Assembly (NCBI GenBank): GCA_022599775.1
Contig: JAHZLQ010000010.1
Coordinates: forward strand, 1 to 38,833
DNA: 38,833 nt
Direction: 5' to 3'
Source: Gammaproteobacteria bacterium
Lineage (GTDB): Bacteria; Pseudomonadota; Gammaproteobacteria; Nevskiales; Nevskiaceae
Part shown: positions 1-8,570 of the stretch, piece after piece
Position numbering within the stretch: position 1 is the stretch's first letter
Layout: every line of letters starts with the position of its first letter
Translations under genes and position numbers: made by a program
The notes under the pieces: model-generated
What the model saw: the letters and a program-made list of their open reading frames with translations, nothing else
What the model was told of the DNA's origin: nothing
The model's database searches: none

Positions 1-47
1 CGGCGCTTCCGAAGGGGCCCGAACTGCGAAAAGCCACAGCAACAGCT

Positions 48-86
48 CCCCTCTCCCGCGTGCGGGAGAGGGGTTGGGGGAGAGGG
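48..86. repeat. GC-rich hairpin repeat upstream of nuoL
   Basis: A perfect 12-bp inverted repeat (48-59 with 62-73, 2-nt spacer GT) is followed by a TTGGGGGAGAGGG tail at 74-86. This form, CCCCTCTCCC with its complement and a G-rich tail, is a common dispersed intergenic element in high-GC proteobacteria. It occupies a gap of at least 218 bp before nuoL. I see no NuoK C-terminus or other gene in 1-218, so the usual tight nuoK-nuoL junction is interrupted here. There is no T-run, so it is not a classical terminator. Confidence 0.6.
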
Positions 87-218
87 CCGCGCACAGCGCG
101 GAATACGGCTCCGTCCCGCTACGTCCGCACCGCGTAGCGCTACACCCACTGTGGTTCAGAAACCAGAACCTCGGCTTTTCCTAGGACCCAGGCGGATCGC
201 AACGCCGAGGAACAAGGC

Positions 219-2036
219 ATGAACCCGTTGTTCCTCACCGCCTTCATCCCCCTCGCCGGCTATCTGTTCCTGTCGTTCTCCCGCGGCCGCCTGTCCGAAA
301 ACGTAGCGGCGACGATCGGCGTGGGAACCGTGGGCATCTCGGCCCTGATCGCCGCCTGGATCACGATCGGCTTTCTCGGCACGGACGGCGCGGCCCAGAC
401 CCAGTTGCTGTGGCACTGGATCGACGTGCACGGACTGGCGGTGGACTTCGCGCTGCGTCTGGACGAACTGTCGCTGGTGATGCTGGGCATCGTCACCGGC
501 GTCGGCTTCTTCATTCATCTCTATGCCTCCTGGTACATGCGCGGCGACAAGGCCTACGCCCGCTTCTTCTCGTACATGAACCTGTTCGTGGCGAGCATGC
601 TGTTCCTGGTGCTGGGCGACAATCTGCTGGTGCTGTATCTGGGCTGGGAAGGCGTGGGCGTCTCCAGCTACCTGCTGATCGGTTTCTGGTATCAGGATTC
701 GGCCAACGGCGCGGCGGCGCGCAAGGCCTTTGTCATCACCCGCGCCGGCGACGTGGCGATGTCGATCGCCTTGTTCATCCTGATCCTGCAGTTCGGCACG
801 CTCGACATCGACACGCTGATGACGGCGGTGACCACGCAATGGGAGCTCGGCGCGCCGATCGCCACGCTGACGGCACTGCTGCTCCTCGGCGGTGCCGTCG
901 GCAAGTCCGCGCAGCTGCCGCTGCAAACTTGGCTGCCGGACGCGATGGCCGGTCCGACACCGGTTTCGGCCTTGATTCATGCGGCCACCATGGTCACGGC
1001 CGGCGTGTACCTGATCGCACGCACGCACGCCCTGTTCGAACTGTCCCCGATCGCGATGCAGGCGGTCGGCGTAGTCGGCGCGGCGACGCTGCTGCTGGCC
1101 GGTTTCTGCGCGCTGGTGCAGACCGACATCAAGCGCGTGCTCGCGTATTCGACGATGAGCCAGATCGGCTACATGTTCCTGGCCCTGGGCGTCGGCGCCT
1201 GGCAGGCGGCGGTATTCCACCTGATGACGCACGCCTTCTTCAAGGCGCTGCTGTTCCTGGGTTCCGGCAGTGTGATCCTTGCGATGCACCATGAGCAAGA
1301 CATGTTCAAGATGGGCGGGCTGCGCAAGTCCCTGCCATTCGTGTTCGGCGTGTTCCTGATCGGCTCGCTGGCACTGGTGGCGATTCCGCCCACGGCCGGC
1401 TTCTTCAGCAAGGACGAAATCCTGCACGAGGCTTTCGCCAGCGGCCACACCGCGCTGTGGGCCTGCGGCCTGTTCGGCGCCTTTCTCACGGCGGTCTATA
1501 CCTTCCGCATGCTGTTCATCACCTTCTTCGGCGTGCCCCAGGGCGAGACCCATCGTGGCCATGGTCTGTCGCATCACCTGCCCCTGGGGGTACTCGCGAT
1601 TCTGGCGATCGTCGGCGGCTTCATCCATCTGCCGCTGGACCGTGTGCTGCCTGCCAGCCATGCCGGCGACGCCAGCCCGCTGATCGAATATCTGCCGCTG
1701 CTGGTGTCGCTGATCGGCATCGCCCTGGCCGCCGGTCTGTGGCTCGGCGACCGCTCCGCGGTCACGCGCCTGGCGAAAGCCATCGACCCGCTGCGCCGAC
1801 TGGCGCTGAACGCCATGGGCTTCGACTGGCTCTACGACCGCCTGTTCGTGAAGCCTTACCTGTGGCTGGTGCACGTCAATCGCGATGATCTGTTCGACCA
1901 GGCGATCGGCGCCATCCCGGCCACATTGACGCGCGCCCACCACGGCCTGTCAAAGACCCAGACCGGGCAATTGCGCTGGTATGCCGCATCGGTCGCGCTC
2001 GGTGCGGTGCTGATCACCGGAGCGGTCTTCCTATGA
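219..2036 (+). CDS. nuoL: NADH-quinone oxidoreductase subunit L
   Basis: Antiporter-like membrane subunit of respiratory complex I. It sits at the distal end of the membrane arm and carries the long lateral helix that couples quinone reduction to proton pumping. The product is 605 aa, close to the usual ~610. The functional residues fall at the same numbers as in E. coli: Glu144 in LGWEGVG, Lys229 in GAVGKSAQLPLQTWLP and His254 in ALIHAATMV. The second-half Lys is in AGFFSKDEIL (about 398). The start is supported by GAGGAA at 207-212, six bases before ATG. It overlaps nuoM by ATGA, so nuoLMN is co-translated. The upstream gap of more than 200 bp holding a hairpin repeat is unusual for this operon. 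Confidence 0.97.
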   Translation: MNPLFLTAFIPLAGYLFLSFSRGRLSENVAATIGVGTVGISALIAAWITIGFLGTDGAAQTQLLWHWIDVHGLAVDFALRLDELSLVMLGIVTGVGFFIHLYASWYMRGDKAYARFFSYMNLFVASMLFLVLGDNLLVLYLGWEGVGVSSYLLIGFWYQDSANGAAARKAFVITRAGDVAMSIALFILILQFGTLDIDTLMTAVTTQWELGAPIATLTALLLLGGAVGKSAQLPLQTWLPDAMAGPTPVSALIHAATMVTAGVYLIARTHALFELSPIAMQAVGVVGAATLLLAGFCALVQTDIKRVLAYSTMSQIGYMFLALGVGAWQAAVFHLMTHAFFKALLFLGSGSVILAMHHEQDMFKMGGLRKSLPFVFGVFLIGSLALVAIPPTAGFFSKDEILHEAFASGHTALWACGLFGAFLTAVYTFRMLFITFFGVPQGETHRGHGLSHHLPLGVLAILAIVGGFIHLPLDRVLPASHAGDASPLIEYLPLLVSLIGIALAAGLWLGDRSAVTRLAKAIDPLRRLALNAMGFDWLYDRLFVKPYLWLVHVNRDDLFDQAIGAIPATLTRAHHGLSKTQTGQLRWYAASVALGAVLITGAVFL

Positions 2037-3562
2037 TCCTGCTCTGGCTGATCCTGATCCCGATCATCGGCGGGCTGCTGTGCTGGCAGGGCGAACGTCA
2101 CGCCGGCCCCTGGCTGCCGCGCTGGTTCGCGGCCGGCTCGATGCTGCTGGTGCTGATTCTCAGCCTGTGGCTGTGGATCAGCGGCGACTACAGCCTCGCT
2201 GTACTCGGCGGCACACCGCAGTGGGCGCTGGAGTTCAAACGCGACTGGATTCCGCGCTTCGGCATCAGTTTCCACCTGGCGCTGGACGGCCTGTCGCTGA
2301 TGCTGGTGGTGCTGACGGCACTGCTCGGCCTGATGGCGGTGATCTGCTCCTGGCGCGAGATCGACCAGCGCGTCGGCTTCTTCCATCTCAATCTGCTGTG
2401 GAATCTCGGCGCGGTCATCGGCGTGTTCCTGACGCTTGACCTGTTCCTGTTCTTCTTCCTGTGGGAAGCGATGCTGGTGCCGATGTACTTCCTGATCGCG
2501 CTGTGGGGCCACAACGCGCCCGGCGGCCGCGGCCGGATCTACGCCGCCACCAAGTTCTTCCTGTTCACGCAGGCCTCCGGGCTGATCATGCTGGTGGCGA
2601 TCCTCGGCCTGGTCTATGTGCATCAGCAGCAGACCGGCGTGCTCAGCTTCAACTACATGGACCTGCTCGGCACCTCGATGAGTCCGCTCACCGAGTTCTG
2701 GTTGATGCTGGGATTCTTCGTCGCCTTCGCCGTGAAGATGCCGACCGTGCCCTTGCACTCCTGGCTGCCGGAGGCGCACTCGCAGGCACCGACGGCGGGC
2801 TCCGTGGATCTGGCCGGCATCCTGCTCAAGACCGCGGCCTACGGCCTGCTGCGCTTCGCGATCCCGCTGTTTCCGAACGCCTCGCTGGACTTCGCGCCGG
2901 TGGCGATGTGGCTGGGCGTGATCGGCGTGATCTACGGCGGCGTACTGACCTTCGCCCAGAACGACATCAAGCGGCTGGTGGCCTATTCCTCGGTCGCGCA
3001 CATGGGCTTCGTCATGATCGGCATTTACGCCGGCACCGAAATGGCGCTGCAGGGCGTGACCATCCAGTTGCTGGCGCACGGCATCTCGGCCGGCGGCCTG
3101 TTCATCCTCTGCGGTGAAATCTACGAGCGCATGCACACCCGTGACATGCGGCAGATGGGCGGCCTGTGGGCACGCTTCAAGACTTTGCCGCCGATCGCGC
3201 TGGTGTTCGCCGTGGCCTCGCTGGGCCTGCCCGGCTTCGGCAATTTCGTCGGTGAATTCCTGATTCTGGCCGGCACCTGGGCCTTGGCGCCGGCCGTCAC
3301 CATCGTCGCCTCGACGGGCCTGGTGCTGGCAGCGGTGTACTGCCTAATCCTGGTGCAGCGTACCTTCCATGGTCCGATTCAGGGCGATGCCGCCAGCCTG
3401 CGCGATCTGAGCAGCCGCGAGCGCTACATGCTGCTGATCCTGATGGCGGTGCTGCTGTGGCTGGGGCTGTATCCACAGCCCTTCCTCGACACCTCCACGA
3501 CCACGATGCAGGCGATCCACGAGATCTATCGAGGCGCCGCGGTCGCGGTGGCCGCGCCATGA
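2033..3562 (+). CDS. nuoM: NADH-quinone oxidoreductase subunit M
   Basis: Second antiporter-like proton-pumping subunit of complex I in the inner membrane. The product is 509 aa and almost entirely transmembrane helices. Key residues are visible: Glu145 in FFLWEAMLVPMYF, Lys235 in AFAVKMPTVPLHSWLPEAH and Lys266 in AGILLKTAAYG. They correspond to E. coli E144, K234 and K265. The conserved GNFVGEFLIL segment carries the C-terminal channel Glu. Its ATG overlaps the nuoL stop (ATGA) and its own stop overlaps the nuoN start the same way, so translational coupling is expected. Confidence 0.97.
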   Translation: MILLWLILIPIIGGLLCWQGERHAGPWLPRWFAAGSMLLVLILSLWLWISGDYSLAVLGGTPQWALEFKRDWIPRFGISFHLALDGLSLMLVVLTALLGLMAVICSWREIDQRVGFFHLNLLWNLGAVIGVFLTLDLFLFFFLWEAMLVPMYFLIALWGHNAPGGRGRIYAATKFFLFTQASGLIMLVAILGLVYVHQQQTGVLSFNYMDLLGTSMSPLTEFWLMLGFFVAFAVKMPTVPLHSWLPEAHSQAPTAGSVDLAGILLKTAAYGLLRFAIPLFPNASLDFAPVAMWLGVIGVIYGGVLTFAQNDIKRLVAYSSVAHMGFVMIGIYAGTEMALQGVTIQLLAHGISAGGLFILCGEIYERMHTRDMRQMGGLWARFKTLPPIALVFAVASLGLPGFGNFVGEFLILAGTWALAPAVTIVASTGLVLAAVYCLILVQRTFHGPIQGDAASLRDLSSRERYMLLILMAVLLWLGLYPQPFLDTSTTTMQAIHEIYRGAAVAVAAP

Positions 3563-5007
3563 GCTTCACCCAGGCCCAGCTGCTCGCCCTGCTGCCGATC
3601 CTCATCGTCGGCGCCACCGCGCTGGCGGTGATGACCGCCATCGCCGTGCGTCGCCACCATCGCGCCACCGCCACCATCGCCGTGGTCGGCCTCAATCTCG
3701 CGCTGATCGCCTGCCTGCTGGTGGCGCAACTCGAGCCGCAGCAGGTCACGCCGCTGTTGCGTGTCGACGGCTATGCCTGCTTCTACATGGCCTTGATCCT
3801 GATCACCACACTGGCCACGGCGACGCTGTCTCACGCCTATCTCGAAAGCGACCGGCGCAACCCCGAGGAGTTCTACCTGCTGCTGGTGATCGCGGCGATG
3901 GGCGGCCTGGTCATGGTCTGCGCCGAACACCTGGCAACGCTGTTCATCGGCGTGGAACTGCTGTCGATTCCGCTGTACGGCATGATCGGCTTTCCGATCG
4001 GCGAACGCCGTTCGCTGGAGGCCAGCCTCAAATACCTGGTGCTGTCGGCGAGCGCATCGGCCTTCCTGCTGTTCGGGCTGGCGCTGATCTACGCGCAGAC
4101 CGGCGCGCTCGGCTACGCCGAACTGGGCGCGGCCACCTCGCAGCTGTCGGCCAATTCCCCCTATCTGTTGGTCGGCGGCGCGATGCTGCTGGTGGGTCTG
4201 GGCTTCAAGCTGTCGCTGGTGCCGTTTCACCTGTGGACGCCCGATGTGTTCGAAGGCGCGCCGGCGCCGACCATGCTGTTTCTGGCCACGGCCAGCAAGG
4301 TCGCCGTGTTCGCCGCGCTGACGCGCTACTTCGCGGAGGCCGGCGACTACCATTTCGACCGGCTGCTGGACGTGCTGTCGGGCATCGCGATCCTGTCGAT
4401 CCTGGTCGGCAGCCTGCTCGCGCTGGCGCAGAAGAATCTCAAGCGGCTGATGGCCTACAGCTCGATCACGCACTTCGGCTACTGCCTGGTGGCGCTGATC
4501 GCGGGCGGCGAACTGGCGGTCGAGGCGGTGGGGGTCTATCTGCTGACCTATGTGGTCACCGCGCTCGGTGCCTTCGGCGTGATCAGCCTGATGTCCAGCC
4601 CGCACCACGAGCGCGACGCGGATTCGATCCACGACTATCGCGGCCTGTTCTGGGACCGGCCCTACCTCACCTCGACGATGATCGTGGCGATGTTCTCGCT
4701 GGCCGGCGTGCCGCTGACGGCTGGCTTCATCGGCAAGTTCTACGTGCTCGCGGCGGGCATCGACGCGCGCCTGTGGTGGCTGGTCGGCACGGTCGTGTTG
4801 GGCTCCGCCATCGGCCTGTACTACTACCTGCGCGTAATCATCGCGATGTTCCTGACCGAGCGCGGCATCCATCGCACCACGGCGCCGCTGGACTGGGCGC
4901 AGCGCGCCGGCGGCATCGTCATCCTGTTGATCACGGTGCTGATGTTCTGGCTGGGCGTGTATCCACAGCCCTTGATCGAATTGATCCGCGCCGCTGGACT
5001 CCATTAG
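3559..5007 (+). CDS. nuoN: NADH-quinone oxidoreductase subunit N
   Basis: Third antiporter-like subunit of complex I and the last gene of the nuo operon. I chose the ATG at 3559 because it overlaps the nuoM stop (ATGA) and gives 482 aa, matching the family (485 in E. coli). An upstream in-frame ATG at 3457 lies inside nuoM. Conserved residues are Glu133 in IGVELLSIPLYGM, Lys218 in GLGFKLSLVPFHLWTPD and Lys247 in ATASKVAV, at or next to the E. coli positions. The reading frame ends in a short intergenic region with a terminator-like hairpin. Confidence 0.97.
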   Translation: MSFTQAQLLALLPILIVGATALAVMTAIAVRRHHRATATIAVVGLNLALIACLLVAQLEPQQVTPLLRVDGYACFYMALILITTLATATLSHAYLESDRRNPEEFYLLLVIAAMGGLVMVCAEHLATLFIGVELLSIPLYGMIGFPIGERRSLEASLKYLVLSASASAFLLFGLALIYAQTGALGYAELGAATSQLSANSPYLLVGGAMLLVGLGFKLSLVPFHLWTPDVFEGAPAPTMLFLATASKVAVFAALTRYFAEAGDYHFDRLLDVLSGIAILSILVGSLLALAQKNLKRLMAYSSITHFGYCLVALIAGGELAVEAVGVYLLTYVVTALGAFGVISLMSSPHHERDADSIHDYRGLFWDRPYLTSTMIVAMFSLAGVPLTAGFIGKFYVLAAGIDARLWWLVGTVVLGSAIGLYYYLRVIIAMFLTERGIHRTTAPLDWAQRAGGIVILLITVLMFWLGVYPQPLIELIRAAGLH

Positions 5008-5063
5008 TCGGCATCGGTATTTGCCCCTTGCTGGTGCACTGGTTCACAATCGTTCAGATTCTT

Positions 5064-5100
5064 CGGGCCGGCTAGCGGCGATGCGGCCCGGCCATTGTTT
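5064..5100 (+). terminator. Probable terminator after nuoN
   Basis: A GC-only 7-bp stem, CGGGCCG (5064-5070) with CGGCCCG (5084-5090), encloses a 13-nt loop and is followed by GCCATTGTTTT. Its place just after nuoN and before zapD suits termination of the nuo operon. The T-tract is imperfect, so read-through into zapD is possible. Confidence 0.45.
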
Positions 5101-5135
5101 TCACGCAGTCGTCAAGGCAGGGAGCTCACCGCGAG

Positions 5136-5915
5136 GTGTCGGAAATCTCGACCAATTGGATTGCATACGAACAGCCGCTCAACGAGCGATTGCGCAGTTT
5201 CCTGCGGCTGGAATTTCTGTTCAGTCGCCACCGCCACCATCGCGCAGACGAATCGGTCTGGGGCGTTCGTGCGACGCTGCAGTCCCTGCTCGACATCCTC
5301 ACCTTGCTTGGCCGCAGCGATTTCAAGAGCGAGCTGCTCAAGGAACTGTTGGAACAGCACAATCTGCTGTCCAAACTCGCATCACGCAGCGACGTGGATC
5401 CCGAGCGACTGTCGAAGACGCTCAAAGAGATCGACGAAGCGGTCAATGGCCTGCAGACGATCGGCTCGCACTTTGTCAGCGGTGCGCTGCGCGACAACGA
5501 ATTCCTGATCGCGGTGCTCAATCGCACGACCATTCCGGGCGGCACCTGCAGTTTCGATGTGCCCATCCTGCATCACTGGTTGAGTCAGCCGTACGAGGTG
5601 ATCAAGCGCGATCTGGACGCCTGGTTCGCCGATCTGCGAGCCTTCGAGCGCTCGATCAACCTCTATCTCAAATTGCTGCGTGCCGGCACCGAGCCGACCC
5701 AGGAACGCGCGCCGGCGGGCATGTTCGTTTATTCGCCGCAGGGCACGTTCACGCTATTGCGTGTGCTGGTGCCGGCGCAGCTGCACGTCTACCCGGAGAT
5801 CAGCGCCGGCCGTCACCGCTTCAGCATTCGCTTCATGTCCGGCCGCGACGTCAACATGCGGCCCTCCCAGGCCGCGACGGATATCACTTTCAAGCTGCAT
5901 TGCTGCGTACTGTGA
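5136..5915 (+). CDS. zapD: Cell division protein ZapD
   Basis: FtsZ-associated protein (formerly YacF, DUF1342) that cross-links and bundles FtsZ protofilaments at the division ring in the cytoplasm. The 259-aa product has the family pattern: N-terminal EQPLNERLRSFLRLEFLF, the helical RSDFKSELLKELLEQ segment, the signature TTIPGGTCSFDVPILHHWL, and a C-terminal beta region ending RFSIRFM...FKLHCC. The chosen start is GTG at 5136; the SD is poor (GGGAG about 12 nt away), so the exact start is less sure than the identity. It overlaps yacG, the usual zapD-yacG order; the coaE that often precedes them is absent here. Confidence 0.93.
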   Translation: MSEISTNWIAYEQPLNERLRSFLRLEFLFSRHRHHRADESVWGVRATLQSLLDILTLLGRSDFKSELLKELLEQHNLLSKLASRSDVDPERLSKTLKEIDEAVNGLQTIGSHFVSGALRDNEFLIAVLNRTTIPGGTCSFDVPILHHWLSQPYEVIKRDLDAWFADLRAFERSINLYLKLLRAGTEPTQERAPAGMFVYSPQGTFTLLRVLVPAQLHVYPEISAGRHRFSIRFMSGRDVNMRPSQAATDITFKLHCCVL

Positions 5916-6097
5916 GCGAACCCATGAGGACTGCCCCCTGTCCGCAATGCGGCCAGCCTTCGGTGCTCGAACCCAGCAATCCATGGCGTCCATTTTGTAG
6001 CGAGCGCTGCAAGTTCGTGGACTTGGACGGTTGGTTCAGCGGTCGCTACACCATTCCGGGGCCGGAACAGATGCCCCCGGACGAGGACGAGCACTGA
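5912..6097 (+). CDS. yacG: DNA gyrase inhibitor YacG
   Basis: Small zinc-finger protein that binds GyrB and inhibits DNA gyrase in E. coli. The 61-residue product has the four zinc cysteines as CPQCG near the N-terminus and FCSERCKFVDLDGW, then an acidic tail. Its length and the W-F-S-G-R-Y stretch after the zinc site fit the family. The start is taken as GTG at 5912, giving MSEPMRTAPCPQCG, which aligns with the E. coli N-terminus and overlaps the zapD stop as GTGA. An ATG at 5924 would shorten it by four residues. Translation is probably coupled to zapD. Confidence 0.9.
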   Translation: MSEPMRTAPCPQCGQPSVLEPSNPWRPFCSERCKFVDLDGWFSGRYTIPGPEQMPPDEDEH

Positions 6098-6429
6098 GTC
6101 CATATCGCCGCGACTCACGCCGGCCGCCGCTGGCACCACATCGATCATGGCCCTCGCATACGGGCGCCAAATGGCATGCGACGCCGGCCACACGGCGGCG
6201 ACAATCGGACCGTACGCCGCTAAGCTGAGCCTCTGGACCGGTTCGCCGCGAAAGACTGCAATGACGCCTGTGTATGGCATGGTCCGGCATCGTTTGGCAT
6301 CCTCGGGGGGAAACATGCGTGGCTGCTTATCTCATCGGGCGCCTGTGAACGGCGGCTTCTCCTCAAGGCGACCAGCCGTATACTTCACGTTCTTGTCGCT
6401 TGCACGCCGCCCCGCACATCTACCAAGTT
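6098..6429. other. Intergenic region with a possible short upstream ORF
   Basis: The 379-bp gap (6098-6476) between yacG and the GGDEF-EAL gene holds no recognisable gene. One short frame is worth noting: ATG at 6315, preceded by a G6 run at 6305-6310, reads 50 codons to a stop at 6465-6467, nine bases before the next gene. Its Arg/Ser-rich composition looks non-native, so I treat it as a possible leader ORF rather than a protein gene. The last 50 bases hold overlapping hairpins, listed separately. Confidence 0.35.
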
Positions 6430-6464
6430 CCCGCAGTGCGCGTTCACTGCGGGGCGCACCCCGC
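6430..6464 (+). promoter_or_regulatory. Overlapping alternative hairpins in the GGDEF-EAL leader
   Basis: Hairpin 1 is a perfect 9-bp stem, CCCGCAGTG (6430-6438) with CACTGCGGG (6445-6453), loop CGCGTT. Hairpin 2 is a 6-bp stem, GCGGGG (6449-6454) with CCCCGC (6459-6464), loop CGCA. They share 6449-6453 and cannot form together. The pair ends 12 bases before the ATG at 6477, where no clear Shine-Dalgarno sequence is seen. A role in translation control or attenuation is inference. Confidence 0.4.
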
Positions 6465-6476
6465 TGACGTAGCCGT

Positions 6477-8570
6477 ATGCCTGCCCTATTGAGTGTTCGT
6501 GGTCGCCTGATTGCGCTCGTCGCCAGCCTGGTCATCTGTCTGGGTGGGGCCAATCTTCTGCTGGGCCATCTGATCAGCAATGAGGAGAGGGTCAAGGCGC
6601 AGTTGTGGGAACAGCATCAACGACTGGAAACGATTCATGCCGTCGTCGCGATGATGAGCACGCACCGCTTCAACCTCGGTCAGTACAACAGCGCCTCGCT
6701 GATCAACGATCAAGCGCAGATCGCGGCAGCACAGGCGGCGGTGGATCAATCGCTCAACAAGCTACAAGCACAGCTCTCGAAAATGGCTGCGTTCGACGCG
6801 GCCAGTACCGAGCAGATCCGCGAGCAGCTGGACGCACTGCCTGTGCACATCGGCGACGGAATGGAGGCATTCAAGGCTGGCCGCCAAGAAGAAGCCAATT
6901 TCCACATCGGAAAAGTCCGCAGCAGTCTCGATACGGTCGAGAACACCCTGCATCGGGCGACCTCTCGTGAACAGGCCGAAGCGGAGGCCGTGCGCCAACA
7001 TGAGACGGAACACTCCACGAATGTGATGCGGCTGTCTCTGCTGATCGTTGCCATCAGCATCATGCTTGGCGCCATTCTCGGGTTCTGGCTGTTGCAGTCG
7101 ATCATGCGGCCATTGCAGGCCACTGTGCGTGCGATGCGGCAGGTCAACGACGGCGAGACATCGGTCGACCTGCCGCCCATCACCCACGACGAGTTCGGCG
7201 AGATGGCGCAGGCGCTACGCCAGTTTCGCGACCAGACCGAAAGGCTGCGGCAGCTGGCCTACAACGACGCACTGACCGGGCTCGGCACCCGGGCGCGACT
7301 CGAAGAAGTGGTGGAGCGCGCCACCGGGCAAGCGACGTCCGATTCATCGCCCATCGCACTGATGTTCATCAGCCTCGACAATCTGCGCAACGTCAACGAC
7401 AGCCTCGGACATCGCATCGGCGACCACTATCTGTGCGAAGCGGCGGTTCGGCTTCAACGGTTTGCCCCATTCGGCAGCACGCTGTGCCGCTTCGGCGGGG
7501 ACAAATTCGTCATCGTACTTGACGAGATTCCGGGCCATGACCTTTCGGGTCAGATCGCGGCGATCTGCAATGTGGCGCGCAACATCCTCATCGGTCTCTC
7601 CGAACCCTTCCCGTTCCGCGACCATCTGCTGCCAATGACGGCCTCGATCGGCGTGGGCATGTATCCCTCCGACGGCGAATCCTTCGAAGGCTTGATCACC
7701 GCAGCCGAGACCGCGATGTACACGGCCCGGCGCACCGGCGGCAACAGCGTCCAGTTCGCCAAGGCCGATTTCAGGACCACGGCCCGCGACCGTCTGCAAT
7801 TGATCTCGGATATCCGTCGAGCGATCGAAGCCGGCGAGTTCCAGGCGCATTTCCAGCCGATCGTAGACACCGACACCCATCGCGTGATCGCCGCCGAGGC
7901 GCTGCTGCGCTGGCAGCATCCGGCGCGGGGGCTGCTGCTGCCCGGTGAGTTCATCCAGATCGCGGAGGAATCGGGCCTGATCCGATCGCTGGGTGAACAC
8001 TGCCTGCTACAGGCCTGCGAGCAGGCTGCGCTGTGGCGAAAGGCCGGCCACCCCATCCGGCTGTCGATCAATCTGTCGGCGCGCCAGATCGAGGACCGAA
8101 CCATCCTGCCCGCTCTGCAAAGAATTTCCGCCGCCGCGCTGGTGCCGCCCGAATCAGTGGATTTCGAGATCACCGAAACCGCAATGCTCGAGCACATCGA
8201 CCATGCTCACGCCACGCTGACCGAGATTCGCGCCATGGGCTACCGGATCAGCGTGGACGACTTCGGCACGGGTTATTCCTCGCTGGCCTACGTGCAGCGC
8301 TATCCGATCGACAAGATCAAGATCGACCGCTCTTTCGTTGCCAAGCTGGAGCACGCCCGTGAGGCCCGCGCGATTGTCTCCGCGACCATGGCGCTGGCAC
8401 AACGCCTGGATCTGGAGTGTGTGGCCGAGGGCGTGGAAACGTCCCAGCAGATGCGCCTGCTCAGGGACATCTCCTGCACGCTGCAGCAGGGCTTCTATTT
8501 TTCGCCGGCGCTGGCGCCGGAAAATTTCCTGCCCTGGGTGCTCAGCTACGAGTCGCGGTCGGAATACTGA
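6477..8570 (+). CDS. Membrane GGDEF-EAL cyclic-di-GMP phosphodiesterase
   Basis: Inner-membrane signalling protein of 697 aa: TM1 (about 11-32), helical periplasmic sensor (about 33-183), TM2 (about 184-206), HAMP (about 207-260), GGDEF (about 262-430) and EAL (about 440-690). The cyclase site is degenerate: the metal-binding Asp is Ser299 (FISLDN) and the signature reads GGDKF (340-344), with Lys for the metal-binding Glu. The EAL domain keeps its catalytic set: EALLRW (474-479), NLSARQ, ITETAML, DDFGTGYSS, KIDRSF, VAEGVET and QGFYFSP. I infer c-di-GMP hydrolysis with the GGDEF part as a possible GTP sensor. The periplasmic ligand is unknown. Its 3' end overlaps the convergent gene at 8546 by 25 bp. 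Confidence 0.92.
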   Translation: MPALLSVRGRLIALVASLVICLGGANLLLGHLISNEERVKAQLWEQHQRLETIHAVVAMMSTHRFNLGQYNSASLINDQAQIAAAQAAVDQSLNKLQAQLSKMAAFDAASTEQIREQLDALPVHIGDGMEAFKAGRQEEANFHIGKVRSSLDTVENTLHRATSREQAEAEAVRQHETEHSTNVMRLSLLIVAISIMLGAILGFWLLQSIMRPLQATVRAMRQVNDGETSVDLPPITHDEFGEMAQALRQFRDQTERLRQLAYNDALTGLGTRARLEEVVERATGQATSDSSPIALMFISLDNLRNVNDSLGHRIGDHYLCEAAVRLQRFAPFGSTLCRFGGDKFVIVLDEIPGHDLSGQIAAICNVARNILIGLSEPFPFRDHLLPMTASIGVGMYPSDGESFEGLITAAETAMYTARRTGGNSVQFAKADFRTTARDRLQLISDIRRAIEAGEFQAHFQPIVDTDTHRVIAAEALLRWQHPARGLLLPGEFIQIAEESGLIRSLGEHCLLQACEQAALWRKAGHPIRLSINLSARQIEDRTILPALQRISAAALVPPESVDFEITETAMLEHIDHAHATLTEIRAMGYRISVDDFGTGYSSLAYVQRYPIDKIKIDRSFVAKLEHAREARAIVSATMALAQRLDLECVAEGVETSQQMRLLRDISCTLQQGFYFSPALAPENFLPWVLSYESRSEY

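Noticed and set aside
156-1943. Long minus-strand open frame antisense to nuoL
   Set aside because: Gln/Arg/His-rich composition typical of an antisense frame in high-GC DNA; nuoL on the other strand is certain.
3526-5004. Long minus-strand open frame antisense to nuoN
   Set aside because: Low-complexity Gln/Arg/Asp-rich product with no family; nuoN occupies the same DNA.
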